DNA of 60,140 nucleotides from Elusimicrobiota bacterium (GTDB lineage: Bacteria; Elusimicrobiota; Elusimicrobia; UBA1565; UBA9628), in NCBI GenBank assembly GCA_026388095.1, contig JAPLKL010000039.1, positions 1 through 60,140 of the forward strand, written 5' to 3'. The position numbers were made by a program, and so were the translations under genes. Each line of letters begins with the position of its first letter. The stretch's first letter is position 1. Below are positions 17,137-29,505 of the stretch, piece after piece. A model generated the notes under the pieces. It was given only the letters and a program-made list of their open reading frames with translations. It was not told the origin of the DNA and ran no database searches.

Positions 17137-18807
17137 CTACAGCTTCGGAGCCGCGCTGCCGTCGTGGCACTTGGCGCACTGCGTCTTATAGTCCCGCCGC
17201 AGAGGCACGCGCTTGTGGCCGCCGATGTCGTGGCAGTCCACGCAGCCCGCCATCTCGGTATGAGCCATGTGCGGCATGGTCTTGCCGGCATAGCGCACGG
17301 TCTCGGGAGGGACCTTCACGCCGATGCGGCCGTGGCACTGCTTGGCGCAGTAAGCGCCCGAAAGCATGGACTCAGACGATATATCCGGCAGGTCCGCCTT
17401 GAGCCGCCGGCCGGCCTCTCCGAGCTCGCGGTCGATCGCGCGCAGGATGACCGAAGCCAGGTAGATGTTGTGTTCCCCATGCGCCGCGCGCAGGAATGCG
17501 AGGAGCCGCTCGGCCCGCCGCACTCCCGCGCGGGCCTCGGCGGACTGCGGAGACTGCTTGGCCAGGGCCGCGCGGGCGGCCGCCAGCTTCTCGGCGGCCT
17601 TGGCCAGGGCCGAGGCGAGCTCCGCGTGCATCTCTTCGATTATGCCCCGGAACTTGGCGCCGTGGCACTTGACGCAGGAATCCTGCGAAGGCTTCATGGT
17701 GCGGCCGCTGAAATCCGCGGCCGCCTTGTTCTCGCCCTGATAGTGGCAGCCGTTGCAGTCCACATGGGCCAGGTACATGGGGCTGGGGAGCTCCGGCAGG
17801 GACCCGAGCTCCGGCCGAGGCTTGCCTGAATAGAGCTGCAGCTGGCTGAGGTGCTTGTCCTCATGGCAGAGGCTGCAGTCGAAGACTAGGCTCGGCGGAT
17901 GCCTGTCGGACTCCGGCGCCGGCGCGGGAACCGCGGCCTGCTGTCCGGGAAGCGTGAGCGGCTGCTCCGACTTCGGGAACCCATGCCTCATCTCTTCGTG
18001 GCAGTGGAAGCAGGCGATATTGTGCTTGGTGACATGGTTGTCGTGGATGAACGGGATATCGCCGTAGCGCGAGAGCTTCTCGGGCTGGTTGTGGCAGAGC
18101 AGGCACCGGTCTTCGGGCGCCCGGCCCTTGCCCTGCACCGCCTCGACGTGGCAGTTCTGGCAGGAGATCCCCTGGCGCGTGACGAAGTCCCGGTGGTTGT
18201 AGGTCATGTTGCCCAGCTTGAACGACCGGGTGGGCAGCTCGTGGCAGCCCAGGCAGCCGCCGAGCGGCTCAAGCTTGCGGCCCTCGCCACGGCCCCGGAA
18301 ATGGCACAGGAAGCAGGTGTCGTAGGTCACCTCGATGTGCTTGCCCACCACCACCTGGGAATGGCAGGAGACGCAGCGCAGTTGGCGGCCGCGGCGCCGC
18401 TCGGTGATGTGCGGCCGGTGGTCGAAGCGGACGCCGCCCTTGGTGACCACCTTCCCCTGGAGCAGGCGCGTGGAGTGGCAGCCGGAGCGCAGGCAGGATT
18501 CGTCGTTGACCTCGGCGAAGGGCTTCGAGGAATAGGTGCGGGTGACGTACTTGACCACCTGGGAGAGGGCCTGGAATTTCTTCCAAAGCAGGGTTTTCGG
18601 GGAGCCGGGCGGATAGTGGCACTCCACGCAGGCCACGTGGTTGTGCTTGGAGGAATGCCAGGCCTTGTAGTACGGCTCCATGATGTGGCAGGAGCGGCAG
18701 AAAACCGGGCTCGTGGAGTACTTCATCAGCCCGGCCAAGACCAGGATGCCGGCAAGTCCGACCCCGGCCAGGATCTTGAGGAGACGGGGCTCGACGCGCA
18801 TCCTCAT
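17137..18807 (-). CDS. NapC-like anchored multiheme cytochrome with about 15 heme motifs
   Basis: This 556-residue protein has an N-terminal anchor helix (ILAGVGLAGILVLAGLM) followed by CRSCHIM, the NapC/NrfH-type first heme. Thirteen CxxCH motifs are present, plus two with longer loops: CLRSGCH (CX4CH) and CAKQCH (CX3CH). A heme-free helical insert lies at roughly residues 345-455. The start at 18807 overlaps the NrfD gene stop (ATGA); the open frame extends further upstream but lacks cytochrome features. As last gene of a tetraheme/FeS/NrfD operon it probably carries quinone-derived electrons into the periplasm. Confidence 0.88.
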   Translation of the reverse strand: MRMRVEPRLLKILAGVGLAGILVLAGLMKYSTSPVFCRSCHIMEPYYKAWHSSKHNHVACVECHYPPGSPKTLLWKKFQALSQVVKYVTRTYSSKPFAEVNDESCLRSGCHSTRLLQGKVVTKGGVRFDHRPHITERRRGRQLRCVSCHSQVVVGKHIEVTYDTCFLCHFRGRGEGRKLEPLGGCLGCHELPTRSFKLGNMTYNHRDFVTRQGISCQNCHVEAVQGKGRAPEDRCLLCHNQPEKLSRYGDIPFIHDNHVTKHNIACFHCHEEMRHGFPKSEQPLTLPGQQAAVPAPAPESDRHPPSLVFDCSLCHEDKHLSQLQLYSGKPRPELGSLPELPSPMYLAHVDCNGCHYQGENKAAADFSGRTMKPSQDSCVKCHGAKFRGIIEEMHAELASALAKAAEKLAAARAALAKQSPQSAEARAGVRRAERLLAFLRAAHGEHNIYLASVILRAIDRELGEAGRRLKADLPDISSESMLSGAYCAKQCHGRIGVKVPPETVRYAGKTMPHMAHTEMAGCVDCHDIGGHKRVPLRRDYKTQCAKCHDGSAAPKL

Positions 18808-20027
18808 GCGGACGGCGACTTGGCGGCCCGGGCGGAGCCCCCGTGCGCCCAAGGCGGGAGAAGATAGAGCAGCGCAGCCAGGACGAACAAAGGCAGGACC
18901 GTGAGGACCGCCGCGGCCAGGAGGCCCTCCCGGCCAGCCAGCTCCAGCTTGTAGGTGGTGAAGCCGCGCAGACTCTTGGAGAAGAGCTGTCCGCCCATCA
19001 CCACGTTCCAACGCATGGCGAGTATCCCGATCAAGGAAAGACCGGCGGAGACCGCGTAGCAGGCCCGCCGCACCCGCTCCGGGAAGAGGAACAGCTGATT
19101 GAGCCCCAGAACCAGCATGGGGACCAGCGAGCCCATGGCGATCTGCACGATGAACATGCTGATGAAGAGCTTGCCTTCGACGAGCAAAGTGATGATGTCG
19201 AAGTGGTCCTTGGCCTCATAGGCGGTCTGGATGGTCTCCAGCATCTCCAAAGAGAAGGCCACGATGATGGCGGTGAGCAGATACTTGGCCACCGTATCCA
19301 GGCAGGGCATGTCGATAGGCACCCGGCGCAACCGGCACAGGAACATGTAGATGAGCAGCACCCCGGCGATGCCCGAGGCCATGGCCGAGAACAGGAAGAT
19401 GACCGGCATCAGCGGCGTGGACCACCAGGGGTTGGCCTTGAGCGAGCCGAAGATGAAGCCCACGTAGCCGTGCAGGAGCACGGCCGAGGGCAGGCCGATG
19501 ACCGTGATGGCCTTGCCCAGCTTGTCGTCGATCTCCAAAGACCGCGGCGAGATGTTGGTCACCCCGAAGGTCAGCACCTTATAGAAGAGACGCTTCGGCC
19601 AGAAAGCCTCCGTCCGCGACCACTCCACGATCTCCCGGCGATAGTCCAGCCATATCTCCATGAGGAGCACGGCCATCAGGTACCAAGTGTAGACGAAACC
19701 GAACATGGCCATGGCCGAGGAGGTGTTCGGAGTCATGAAGATCTCCAAGGACCTCTCGGGATGCCCCAGATGCGCCTGCAGCGGCAAGGGCGCGATGAGC
19801 AGGAAAGCCAGGGCCGTGAGCAGCGAGAGCCGGTAGGTCGGCTTGACCGCGGCGACGTTGAAGACCCGCTCCAGCGAGGCCAGGATGAAGGCTCCGGCGA
19901 CCAGGCCGGTGAGGTAAGGATAGAGGACGATGAGCACGCTCCACTGCAGCTCCAGCTCGTTGGGGTAGATGAAGCCGGTGACATGGGGCAGGGCGGCGCG
20001 CAAAGACTCCAGGAGGCCTGCTGGCAT
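18804..20027 (-). CDS. NrfD/PsrC-family membrane quinone-interacting subunit
   Basis: This 407-residue protein with about ten membrane helices belongs to the NrfD/PsrC family. The segment APLPLQAHLGHPERSLEIF around residue 77 is typical of long NrfD proteins. It starts in a TGATG overlap with the iron-sulfur gene and overlaps the 15-heme gene by 4 bases. In such complexes this subunit exchanges electrons with the quinone pool and passes them through the iron-sulfur subunit to cytochromes. The gene set recalls the Geobacter CbcSTU type. Confidence 0.9.
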   Translation of the reverse strand: MPAGLLESLRAALPHVTGFIYPNELELQWSVLIVLYPYLTGLVAGAFILASLERVFNVAAVKPTYRLSLLTALAFLLIAPLPLQAHLGHPERSLEIFMTPNTSSAMAMFGFVYTWYLMAVLLMEIWLDYRREIVEWSRTEAFWPKRLFYKVLTFGVTNISPRSLEIDDKLGKAITVIGLPSAVLLHGYVGFIFGSLKANPWWSTPLMPVIFLFSAMASGIAGVLLIYMFLCRLRRVPIDMPCLDTVAKYLLTAIIVAFSLEMLETIQTAYEAKDHFDIITLLVEGKLFISMFIVQIAMGSLVPMLVLGLNQLFLFPERVRRACYAVSAGLSLIGILAMRWNVVMGGQLFSKSLRGFTTYKLELAGREGLLAAAVLTVLPLFVLAALLYLLPPWAHGGSARAAKSPSA

Positions 20028-20785
20028 CAGCGCACCTCCTTGTCCAGGCCCTTATAAGCCACCTTGGGCTCGGTCCCCATCTCAGGCCTGAGCACCATGA
20101 GCCTCTCCGTCTCCATGAACTTCGAGATCGCGCTCGCCGGGTCGCTGCGGTCGCCGAACATCCTGGTCCCGGTCGGGCAGACCTCCACGCAGGCGGGCCG
20201 CAAGCCCTTTTGGATGCGATGGTAGCAGAGCGTGCACTTGTCCGCGACCTGCAGCACGGGATGGAAGTAGCGCGAGCCGTAAGGACAGGCCTGGACGCAG
20301 TAGCGGCAGCCGATGCAGTACTTGCGGTCCACCATGACCACCCCATCCTCCGTCTTGTAGCTGGCGCCCACCGGGCAGACCTGGACGCAGGGCGAATGCT
20401 CGCACTGGTTGCAGAGCTTGGGTACGAAGAAGCTCTTGGAGACCTCGCCCGGGTCGCGCACGGGCGGGTAGCCGTCCTGGCCCCCGTTGGGCGAATCAAC
20501 GTTGGTCTCGCCGCTGCGCCGGATCACGTAGCGCTCCACCCAGGTGCGGAAATAGAACGGCTCGCGGGGCACGTCGTTCTCGGTCTTGCAGGCGCCCACG
20601 CAGCGCGCGCAGCCGATGCACTTGGTGGTGTCGATGGCGTAGGCCCAGTAGGGCTTCTTCCTCTTCCAAGGCGGCTCGTGGAAGAACTTCTCCGCGGCGG
20701 CCAGCGGCGCGGCCACGGCGCGGCCGGCCAGAGCCAATGCCGTCAAGGCGGCGCTCTTGAGGAACTGCCTGCGGCTCATCATCAT
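20027..20785 (-). CDS. Tat-exported 4x[4Fe-4S] ferredoxin-type subunit (NrfC/HybA-like)
   Basis: This 252-residue protein begins with a Tat signal (SRRQFLKSAALTALAL). Four cysteine sets are visible: CIGCARCVGAC, CNQCEHSPCVQVC, CIGCRYCVQAC and CTLCYHR...ACVEVC. It is the electron-relay subunit that partners NrfD-type membrane proteins. It lies between the tetraheme gene (4-base overlap) and the NrfD gene (1-base overlap). It would sit on the periplasmic face. Confidence 0.93.
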   Translation of the reverse strand: MMMSRRQFLKSAALTALALAGRAVAAPLAAAEKFFHEPPWKRKKPYWAYAIDTTKCIGCARCVGACKTENDVPREPFYFRTWVERYVIRRSGETNVDSPNGGQDGYPPVRDPGEVSKSFFVPKLCNQCEHSPCVQVCPVGASYKTEDGVVMVDRKYCIGCRYCVQACPYGSRYFHPVLQVADKCTLCYHRIQKGLRPACVEVCPTGTRMFGDRSDPASAISKFMETERLMVLRPEMGTEPKVAYKGLDKEVR

Positions 20786-21237
20786 GGTTTCGGGTTATGC
20801 GGGTTATGGCATTGGCTGCAGGCCACGCCGGGGTTGTGCTGCGCAAGGTCCTGCTGGGGGAACTTGGCCGGCCGGGAGATGTTCCGGGCGTGGCAGATCC
20901 CGCAGAAGGCGCGCATGTCCGCCTCCTTGGGTTTGACTGCCTTGACGGCCTTGGGATTCTGGGCGTGGGCCAGCAGCGCGCCGTGGCAGCTCTCGCAATG
21001 CACGCCGCGATGGCCTGCGCCGGCCTTGGCCTTGGCCTGCTCCGGGTGGCAGCGCAGGCAGGCCGGCTCGCCCGCGTAGTGCAGGGGCATAGACGCCATC
21101 TCCGTCGCGGCCGCGGCGCGGTAGTGGCCGTACTTGCCGAAGGTCTCCGGGACCAGGAAATGGCGCGCGGCGAAGAAGGCGGATATCACCAGGACGAAGA
21201 CCGCGGCCACGCGCAGGAGATGTTCGATGTCTTTCAT
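20782..21237 (-). CDS. Membrane-anchored tetraheme cytochrome c
   Basis: This 151-residue protein has an N-terminal helix (VAAVFVLVISAFFAARHFLV) and four heme motifs: CLRCH, CESCH, CGICH and CSQCH. It is the first gene of the minus-strand tetraheme/FeS/NrfD/15-heme operon. It probably connects the iron-sulfur subunit to periplasmic carriers, as the small cytochrome does in Qrc/Cbc-type complexes. Two TATGAT boxes (21266-21261 and 21261-21256) lie upstream, and an FNR-type palindrome sits 61-66 bases before the predicted start sites. Confidence 0.9.
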   Translation of the reverse strand: MKDIEHLLRVAAVFVLVISAFFAARHFLVPETFGKYGHYRAAAATEMASMPLHYAGEPACLRCHPEQAKAKAGAGHRGVHCESCHGALLAHAQNPKAVKAVKPKEADMRAFCGICHARNISRPAKFPQQDLAQHNPGVACSQCHNPHNPKP

Positions 21238-21308
21238 GCCGGATCCGCGTCGCCAATCATATCATAACGGGCCCGGCCTTGGGCTTTGACCGGCCGCACC
21301 GCGGGCGG

Positions 21309-21322
21309 ATGATGCTGGTCAT
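21309..21322. promoter_or_regulatory. FNR-type palindrome (box B) upstream of the Cbc-like operon
   Basis: ATGAT-GCTG-GTCAT fits the aTGAY-N4-RTCAT pattern of the other boxes. If TATGAT at 21266-21261 is the -10 element, the centre lies at about -61.5 for the minus-strand tetraheme gene, a classical upstream activation position. Confidence 0.5.
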
Positions 21323-21357
21323 AGCGGAACCAGGCGATGCGAGGTATAGTAGTCTCT

Positions 21358-21402
21358 GCGCCGCCCGGCTGGTAACCCCCATGCACCGGGCGGCGCGCTG
21401 TT
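21358..21402 (+). terminator. Strong GC-rich hairpin followed by TGTTTT
   Basis: GCGCCGCCCGG (21358-21368) and CCGGGCGGCGC (21386-21396) form a perfect 11-bp stem with a 17-base loop, followed on the plus strand by GCTGTTTTC. The adjacent genes on both sides are on the minus strand, so as a plus-strand terminator it has no obvious gene to end. It may limit minus-strand read-through from acnA into the next operon, or end a short plus-strand RNA starting near TATAGT (21345-21350). Confidence 0.45.
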
Positions 21403-21426
21403 TTCACGCGGAGGAGGGGCGGCCGC

Positions 21427-24108
<2,682 letters not shown>

Positions 24109-24109
24109 G

Positions 24110-25345
<1,236 letters not shown>

Positions 25346-25356
25346 AAGGCCCAGGC

Positions 25357-26091
25357 TCAGACGTCGGGGACGTCGGTGATCAATTCGACCATATTGGCCG
25401 ACCGCTTGTCCTGGGGATTGCAGCGCAACGCCTCCCGGAAGGCCTTCACCGCGTCGGTGTTGCGGTTGAGCCCGAAGAGCGCCAGGCCCAGCTTGTACCA
25501 GGCCGTAGCGGAGCCGTTGCTGAACCGCACCAGGTTCTGGAGCAGTCCGAGCGCCTCCTGGAACCGCGCTTCCTGCAGATAGGTCTCGGCCATATGGTAG
25601 AGCACGATCCGCGTCTCCGGGCTGAGCTCATGGACCTTTTGGAAATGGCCCAAAGATTCCTCGGAATGGCCCTTATGGTAATGAGCGAATCCCAGATAAT
25701 AATGCGCCATGGCCAGTTCCGGGTTGCAGTCGAGCGCCAGCTCGAGCTCCGAGATGGCGTCGTCGAGCCGGGCCAGCCGGTAGTAAGCGATGCCCAGGCG
25801 CAGATGGGTCACGGCCAGGTCCGGCCGGATCTCCAGGGCTTTCTTGTAGATCCCGATGGACTGGAGCACGAACCCCTCGCTGAAGCAGAGGTTCGCGAGG
25901 CTGTCCCAGGACCAGAAATCGCCGGGATCGCGCCGCAAGCGCTCCTCCAGGAGCGCCACCATCTCCTTGAGCTTCTTGTTCTGCGGGGGGATCCAGACGC
26001 AGGCCTTCTCGACGTCGATCGCCAGGTCATCGGGCACGGGTCTCCTCGTTCGCACTTGGCCTCCAAAGCTCGGACATTCCAATGGCTCCAT
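25357..26091 (-). CDS. TPR-repeat protein, probably cytoplasmic
   Basis: This 244-residue protein has no signal peptide and five or six tetratricopeptide units from about residue 50 to 235 (for example [57 protein letters not shown]). TPR domains mediate protein contacts. Its place between pckG and icd suggests a role with central-carbon enzymes or their regulation, but nothing in the sequence defines the partner. GAGG inside the end of pckG serves as ribosome site. Confidence 0.85.
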   Translation of the reverse strand: MEPLECPSFGGQVRTRRPVPDDLAIDVEKACVWIPPQNKKLKEMVALLEERLRRDPGDFWSWDSLANLCFSEGFVLQSIGIYKKALEIRPDLAVTHLRLGIAYYRLARLDDAISELELALDCNPELAMAHYYLGFAHYHKGHSEESLGHFQKVHELSPETRIVLYHMAETYLQEARFQEALGLLQNLVRFSNGSATAWYKLGLALFGLNRNTDAVKAFREALRCNPQDKRSANMVELITDVPDV

Positions 26092-26096
26092 GGTTC

Positions 26097-27899
26097 TTAT
26101 CCTCCCTGAGGCACCGGCACCGCGCTGCCGCTTAGACGCCAGGCCAAAGCCTCCCGCTGCCAGACCAGTTCGATGGGCAGCCTGGGGCCCAGCGAGCCGA
26201 GGAACGTCTCATGCTCCGCGAGCTCCGCCCTCCAATCCTCCTGCCGCACCGCCAGCAATTCCTCCAGCGCCGGCCGAGGCAGGTCCAGCCCTTCGAGATC
26301 GAGACCATCGAAAGTCGGGACGAATCCGATGGGCGTGCTGCGCGCCTTGCCCTCGCCGCGGCATCGTCCCAGGATCCACTCCAGGACCCGGGCGTTGTCC
26401 CCGTACCCGGGCCACAGGAAGCGCCCGCCCGCATCCGTCCGGAACCAGTTCACGTGGAAGATCTTGGGCGGGTGGGAGAGCTTCTTGCCCATGGCCAGCC
26501 AGTGGGCGAAGTAATCGGCCACGTTGTAGCCGCAGAACGGCAGCATGGCCATGGGGTCGCGCCTGACCTCTCCCTGCTTGCCGACCTGGGCGGCCGTGCG
26601 CTCGGAAGCCATGGTGGCGCCGACATAGACCCCATGCTCCCAGTTGAAGGACTGGTAGACCAGAGGGGCCAAGCGCGCCCGGCGGCCGCCGAAGACGATC
26701 GCGGAGATGGGCACTCCCTGCGGGTCCTCCCACTTGGGTGAGATGCAGGGGCATTGCCGGGCCGGGGCCGTGAACCGGCTGTTGGGATGCGCTCCCAGGA
26801 TCGCAGCGCCCTTCTCGTCCTTCATCCCCGGCTTCCAAGCCTGCCCCCGCCAGTCCTTCCCCGAGGCCGGAGGCGCCCCGTCGCCCGATTCCCACCAGAC
26901 CGAGCCATCGTCTCCCAGGACCACGTTGGTGAAGATGGTGTTGCGCTGCACCGTAGCCACGGCGTTGGGATTGCTCCGGGAGTTGGTGCCCGGCGCCACC
27001 CCGAAGAACCCCGCCTCCGGGTTCACCGCCCAGAGCCGCCCGTCCGGTCCGATGCGCAGCCAGGCGATGTCGTCGCCCACGGTCCAGACCTTGTAGCCGT
27101 TGGCCTTCATGCCTGCGGGCGGGATGAGCATGGCCAGGTTGGTCTTGCCGCAGGCGCTGGGGAAAGCCGCGGCCACGTACTCGACTCGGCCCTGGGGATC
27201 TTCGACTCCCAGGATGAGCATGTGCTCCGCCATCCAGCCTTCCCGACGGGCAAGGGCGCTCGCGATGCGCAAAGAAAGGCATTTCTTGCCCAGGAGCGCG
27301 TTGCCGCCGTAGCCCGAGCCCACGCTCCAGATGGCGTTGTCCTCCGGGAAGTGCAGGATGAGCCGGCGCTTGTCATCCAGGTCCGCCTTGCCGTGCAGGC
27401 ACTTGGTGAACTCCCCGTCCGTTCCCAGCTGTTCCAGCACCGGGGTCCCCACGCGCGTCATGATGCGCATGTTGAGGACCACGTAGATGGAATCGGTCAA
27501 CTGCACGCCGATCTTGGAGAACGGAGAGCCCACCGCGCCCATGGAGAAGGGGATGACGTACAGCGTGCGGCCTTTCATGGAGCCGCGGAATATATCCCCG
27601 GCCCGGCGGTAGCCCTCGTCCGGGGACATCCAGTTGTTGGTCGCGCCGGCGTCAGCCTTGTCCTTCGTGCAGATGTAAGTCAGATGCTCGGTGCGGGCCA
27701 CGTCATTGGAGGCGGTGCGGTGGTAGAGACAGCCGGGGAATCTCTGCGCGCTCAGGCGGATGAGCTCTCCCGAGGCCACGGCCTCGGCCTCCAGCCGCTC
27801 CTTCTCGGCCTCGGAGCCGTCGAGCCATACCACGCGGTCCGGCCCGCAGAGCTCCGCCATCTCGCGGACCCACGTCTCAAGTCTCGCGTGCTGGCTCAT
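26097..27899 (-). CDS. pckG: Phosphoenolpyruvate carboxykinase (GTP)
   Basis: This 600-residue enzyme interconverts oxaloacetate and PEP using GTP/GDP. The P-loop FPSACGKTNLAMLIPP, the early FPGCLYHRTASNDVARTE region and the manganese-site segments are characteristic of the GTP-dependent family. Length is normal. Its start overlaps the gltA stop (ATGA), linking it to the TCA operon. It could serve gluconeogenesis or anaplerosis. Confidence 0.96.
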   Translation of the reverse strand: MSQHARLETWVREMAELCGPDRVVWLDGSEAEKERLEAEAVASGELIRLSAQRFPGCLYHRTASNDVARTEHLTYICTKDKADAGATNNWMSPDEGYRRAGDIFRGSMKGRTLYVIPFSMGAVGSPFSKIGVQLTDSIYVVLNMRIMTRVGTPVLEQLGTDGEFTKCLHGKADLDDKRRLILHFPEDNAIWSVGSGYGGNALLGKKCLSLRIASALARREGWMAEHMLILGVEDPQGRVEYVAAAFPSACGKTNLAMLIPPAGMKANGYKVWTVGDDIAWLRIGPDGRLWAVNPEAGFFGVAPGTNSRSNPNAVATVQRNTIFTNVVLGDDGSVWWESGDGAPPASGKDWRGQAWKPGMKDEKGAAILGAHPNSRFTAPARQCPCISPKWEDPQGVPISAIVFGGRRARLAPLVYQSFNWEHGVYVGATMASERTAAQVGKQGEVRRDPMAMLPFCGYNVADYFAHWLAMGKKLSHPPKIFHVNWFRTDAGGRFLWPGYGDNARVLEWILGRCRGEGKARSTPIGFVPTFDGLDLEGLDLPRPALEELLAVRQEDWRAELAEHETFLGSLGPRLPIELVWQREALAWRLSGSAVPVPQGG

Positions 27900-29320
27900 T
27901 GCGCGGCCTCCCCGGACTCCGGGACGCGCAGGTCCCGCTGCTCCAGCGGGACGTAATGCCGCGTCTGCTCGCCGATATAGATCTGGCGGGGCCGCGCGAT
28001 GCGCTTGGCGGCATCGTCATGCTGCTCCTTCCACTGCGCGATCCAGCCGGGCAGGCGCCCGATGGAGAACATGACCGGGAACATATTGGTGGGGATGCCG
28101 ATGGCCCGCATGATGATGCCGCTGTAGAAGTCCACGTTCGGATAGAGCTTCTTCTCGATGAAATACGGGTCCTTGAGGGCCAGTTCCTCGAGCCTCATGG
28201 CGATGTCCAGCAGAGGGTCTTGGATGCCGAGCTTGCCCAGCACGCGGTCACAGCACTTCTTCATGATCTTGGCGCGGGGGTCGTAGTTCTTGTAGACCCG
28301 GTGCCCGAAGCCCATGAGCCGGAACCCGCTGGCCTTGTCCTTGGCCATGGCGATGCAGTCCTCGGGCTTCTTGTTGCCGCGGTGGATCAGCTCGAGCATC
28401 TCGATGACGGCCAGGTTGGCTCCCCCGTGCAGGGGCCCCCAGAGCGCGCAGACCCCGGAGGCGCAGGAGGCGAACAGGTTGGCCTGGCTGGAGCCCACCA
28501 TGCGCACGGTCGCGGTGCTGCAGTTCTGCTCGTGGTCCGCGTGCAGGAGGAAAAGCAGGTTGAGGGCGTCCTCGACCTCGGGCTCGACCACATAGTCATT
28601 GTAGGGCATGGAGAACATCATGTGCAGGAAGTTGGCGCAGTAGCGCAGGGCAGGGTTGGGGTACATGAGCGGCAGTCCCCGGGAGCGGCGGTAGGAGTAG
28701 GCGGCGACGGTCCGGATCTGGCTGATGACGCGCGCCGCGGCCTGCTCGAAGGTGGTGCCGTTGGTGAGGGTGAAGAACTCCGGATGGAAGCAGGAGATGG
28801 CGTTGATCATGGCGGAGAGCTGAGCCATGGGGGGAGCGCTCACCGGGAAGCCCTCGAAATGGTGCTTCATGCTCTCGTCGAGGTTGGCGTTGGCCGTGCA
28901 GATGGCGCGGAAACGGTCGAGGGCCGCCCGGGTCGGCAACTCCCCGAAGATGACCAGCATGGCGATCTCTAGGAAATCGGGATGGGGGCGGTCGAACTCC
29001 TCGATGGGGATGCCGCGGTAGCGCAGGATGCCCTTCTCCCCGTCGATGAAGGTGATGGCGCTCTTGCAGGAGCCGGTGTTGCCGTAGCCCGGGTCGTAGG
29101 TGATGACCCCGCTCTGGGCGCGCAGCCCGGAGATATCCACGGCCAGCTCTCCCTCCGTGCCTTCCAGCACCGGCAGGGCATAGGTCTTGCCGTCGATGGT
29201 GATGCTGGCCGCGTGCTGCGCCACATCTCCGTTGCTTTGCTGGCAGGCGGCCGGCTTCGGAGCCAGGATCGGCTTCTTCGCGGCTGTCCCACCGGCGGCG
29301 CCTGAGCTCGAATCGGACAT
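27896..29320 (-). CDS. gltA: Citrate synthase
   Basis: This 474-residue enzyme condenses acetyl-CoA with oxaloacetate. It has the Gram-negative hexameric-type layout. The catalytic histidines lie in WGPLHGGANLAVIEML and MGFGHRVYKNYDPRA, and the aspartate in PNVDFYSGI. ATG 29320 is chosen because GGGGAGG lies 7 bases upstream. The first 35 residues are a Ser/Ala-rich extension not usual in GltA. It heads the TCA operon, divergent from the FNR-like genes. Confidence 0.95.
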   Translation of the reverse strand: MSDSSSGAAGGTAAKKPILAPKPAACQQSNGDVAQHAASITIDGKTYALPVLEGTEGELAVDISGLRAQSGVITYDPGYGNTGSCKSAITFIDGEKGILRYRGIPIEEFDRPHPDFLEIAMLVIFGELPTRAALDRFRAICTANANLDESMKHHFEGFPVSAPPMAQLSAMINAISCFHPEFFTLTNGTTFEQAAARVISQIRTVAAYSYRRSRGLPLMYPNPALRYCANFLHMMFSMPYNDYVVEPEVEDALNLLFLLHADHEQNCSTATVRMVGSSQANLFASCASGVCALWGPLHGGANLAVIEMLELIHRGNKKPEDCIAMAKDKASGFRLMGFGHRVYKNYDPRAKIMKKCCDRVLGKLGIQDPLLDIAMRLEELALKDPYFIEKKLYPNVDFYSGIIMRAIGIPTNMFPVMFSIGRLPGWIAQWKEQHDDAAKRIARPRQIYIGEQTRHYVPLEQRDLRVPESGEAAQ

Positions 29321-29382
29321 GTCATCCTCCCCTCGGGGTCGGCCCACGCCTCTTCCCCCCATATAAGCTTACCGGACCCGAA

Positions 29383-29440
29383 TCAATTAAATGACAAATC
29401 TCTTACTGGGATGCAGCGGCCCAAGCTTCCCTTTAATTGA
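29383..29440. repeat. Inverted repeat in the gltA / FNR-like divergent region
   Basis: TCAATTAAA (29383-29391) and TTTAATTGA (29432-29440) are exact reverse complements separated by 40 bases. The left copy overlaps TTGATT, a possible -35 element for gltA on the minus strand. The spacing of about five helical turns between centres would let two bound proteins interact by looping. No regulator can be named. Confidence 0.4.
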
Positions 29441-29468
29441 GTATACCCCCCTGGCACCGATCTTGTGA

Positions 29469-29482
29469 ATGACAGAGGTCAT
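29469..29482. promoter_or_regulatory. FNR-type palindrome (box C) upstream of the first FNR-like gene
   Basis: ATGAC-AGAG-GTCAT is a perfect 5+4+5 palindrome followed by ACC, as box D is followed by ACT. It lies 24 bases before the GTG start used here and about 55 bases before the start site expected from TACACT (29519-29524). Autoregulation is the simple reading. It also lies upstream of divergent gltA. Confidence 0.6.
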
Positions 29483-29505
29483 ACCTGGACGGAGATTCTC
29501 GTCAC

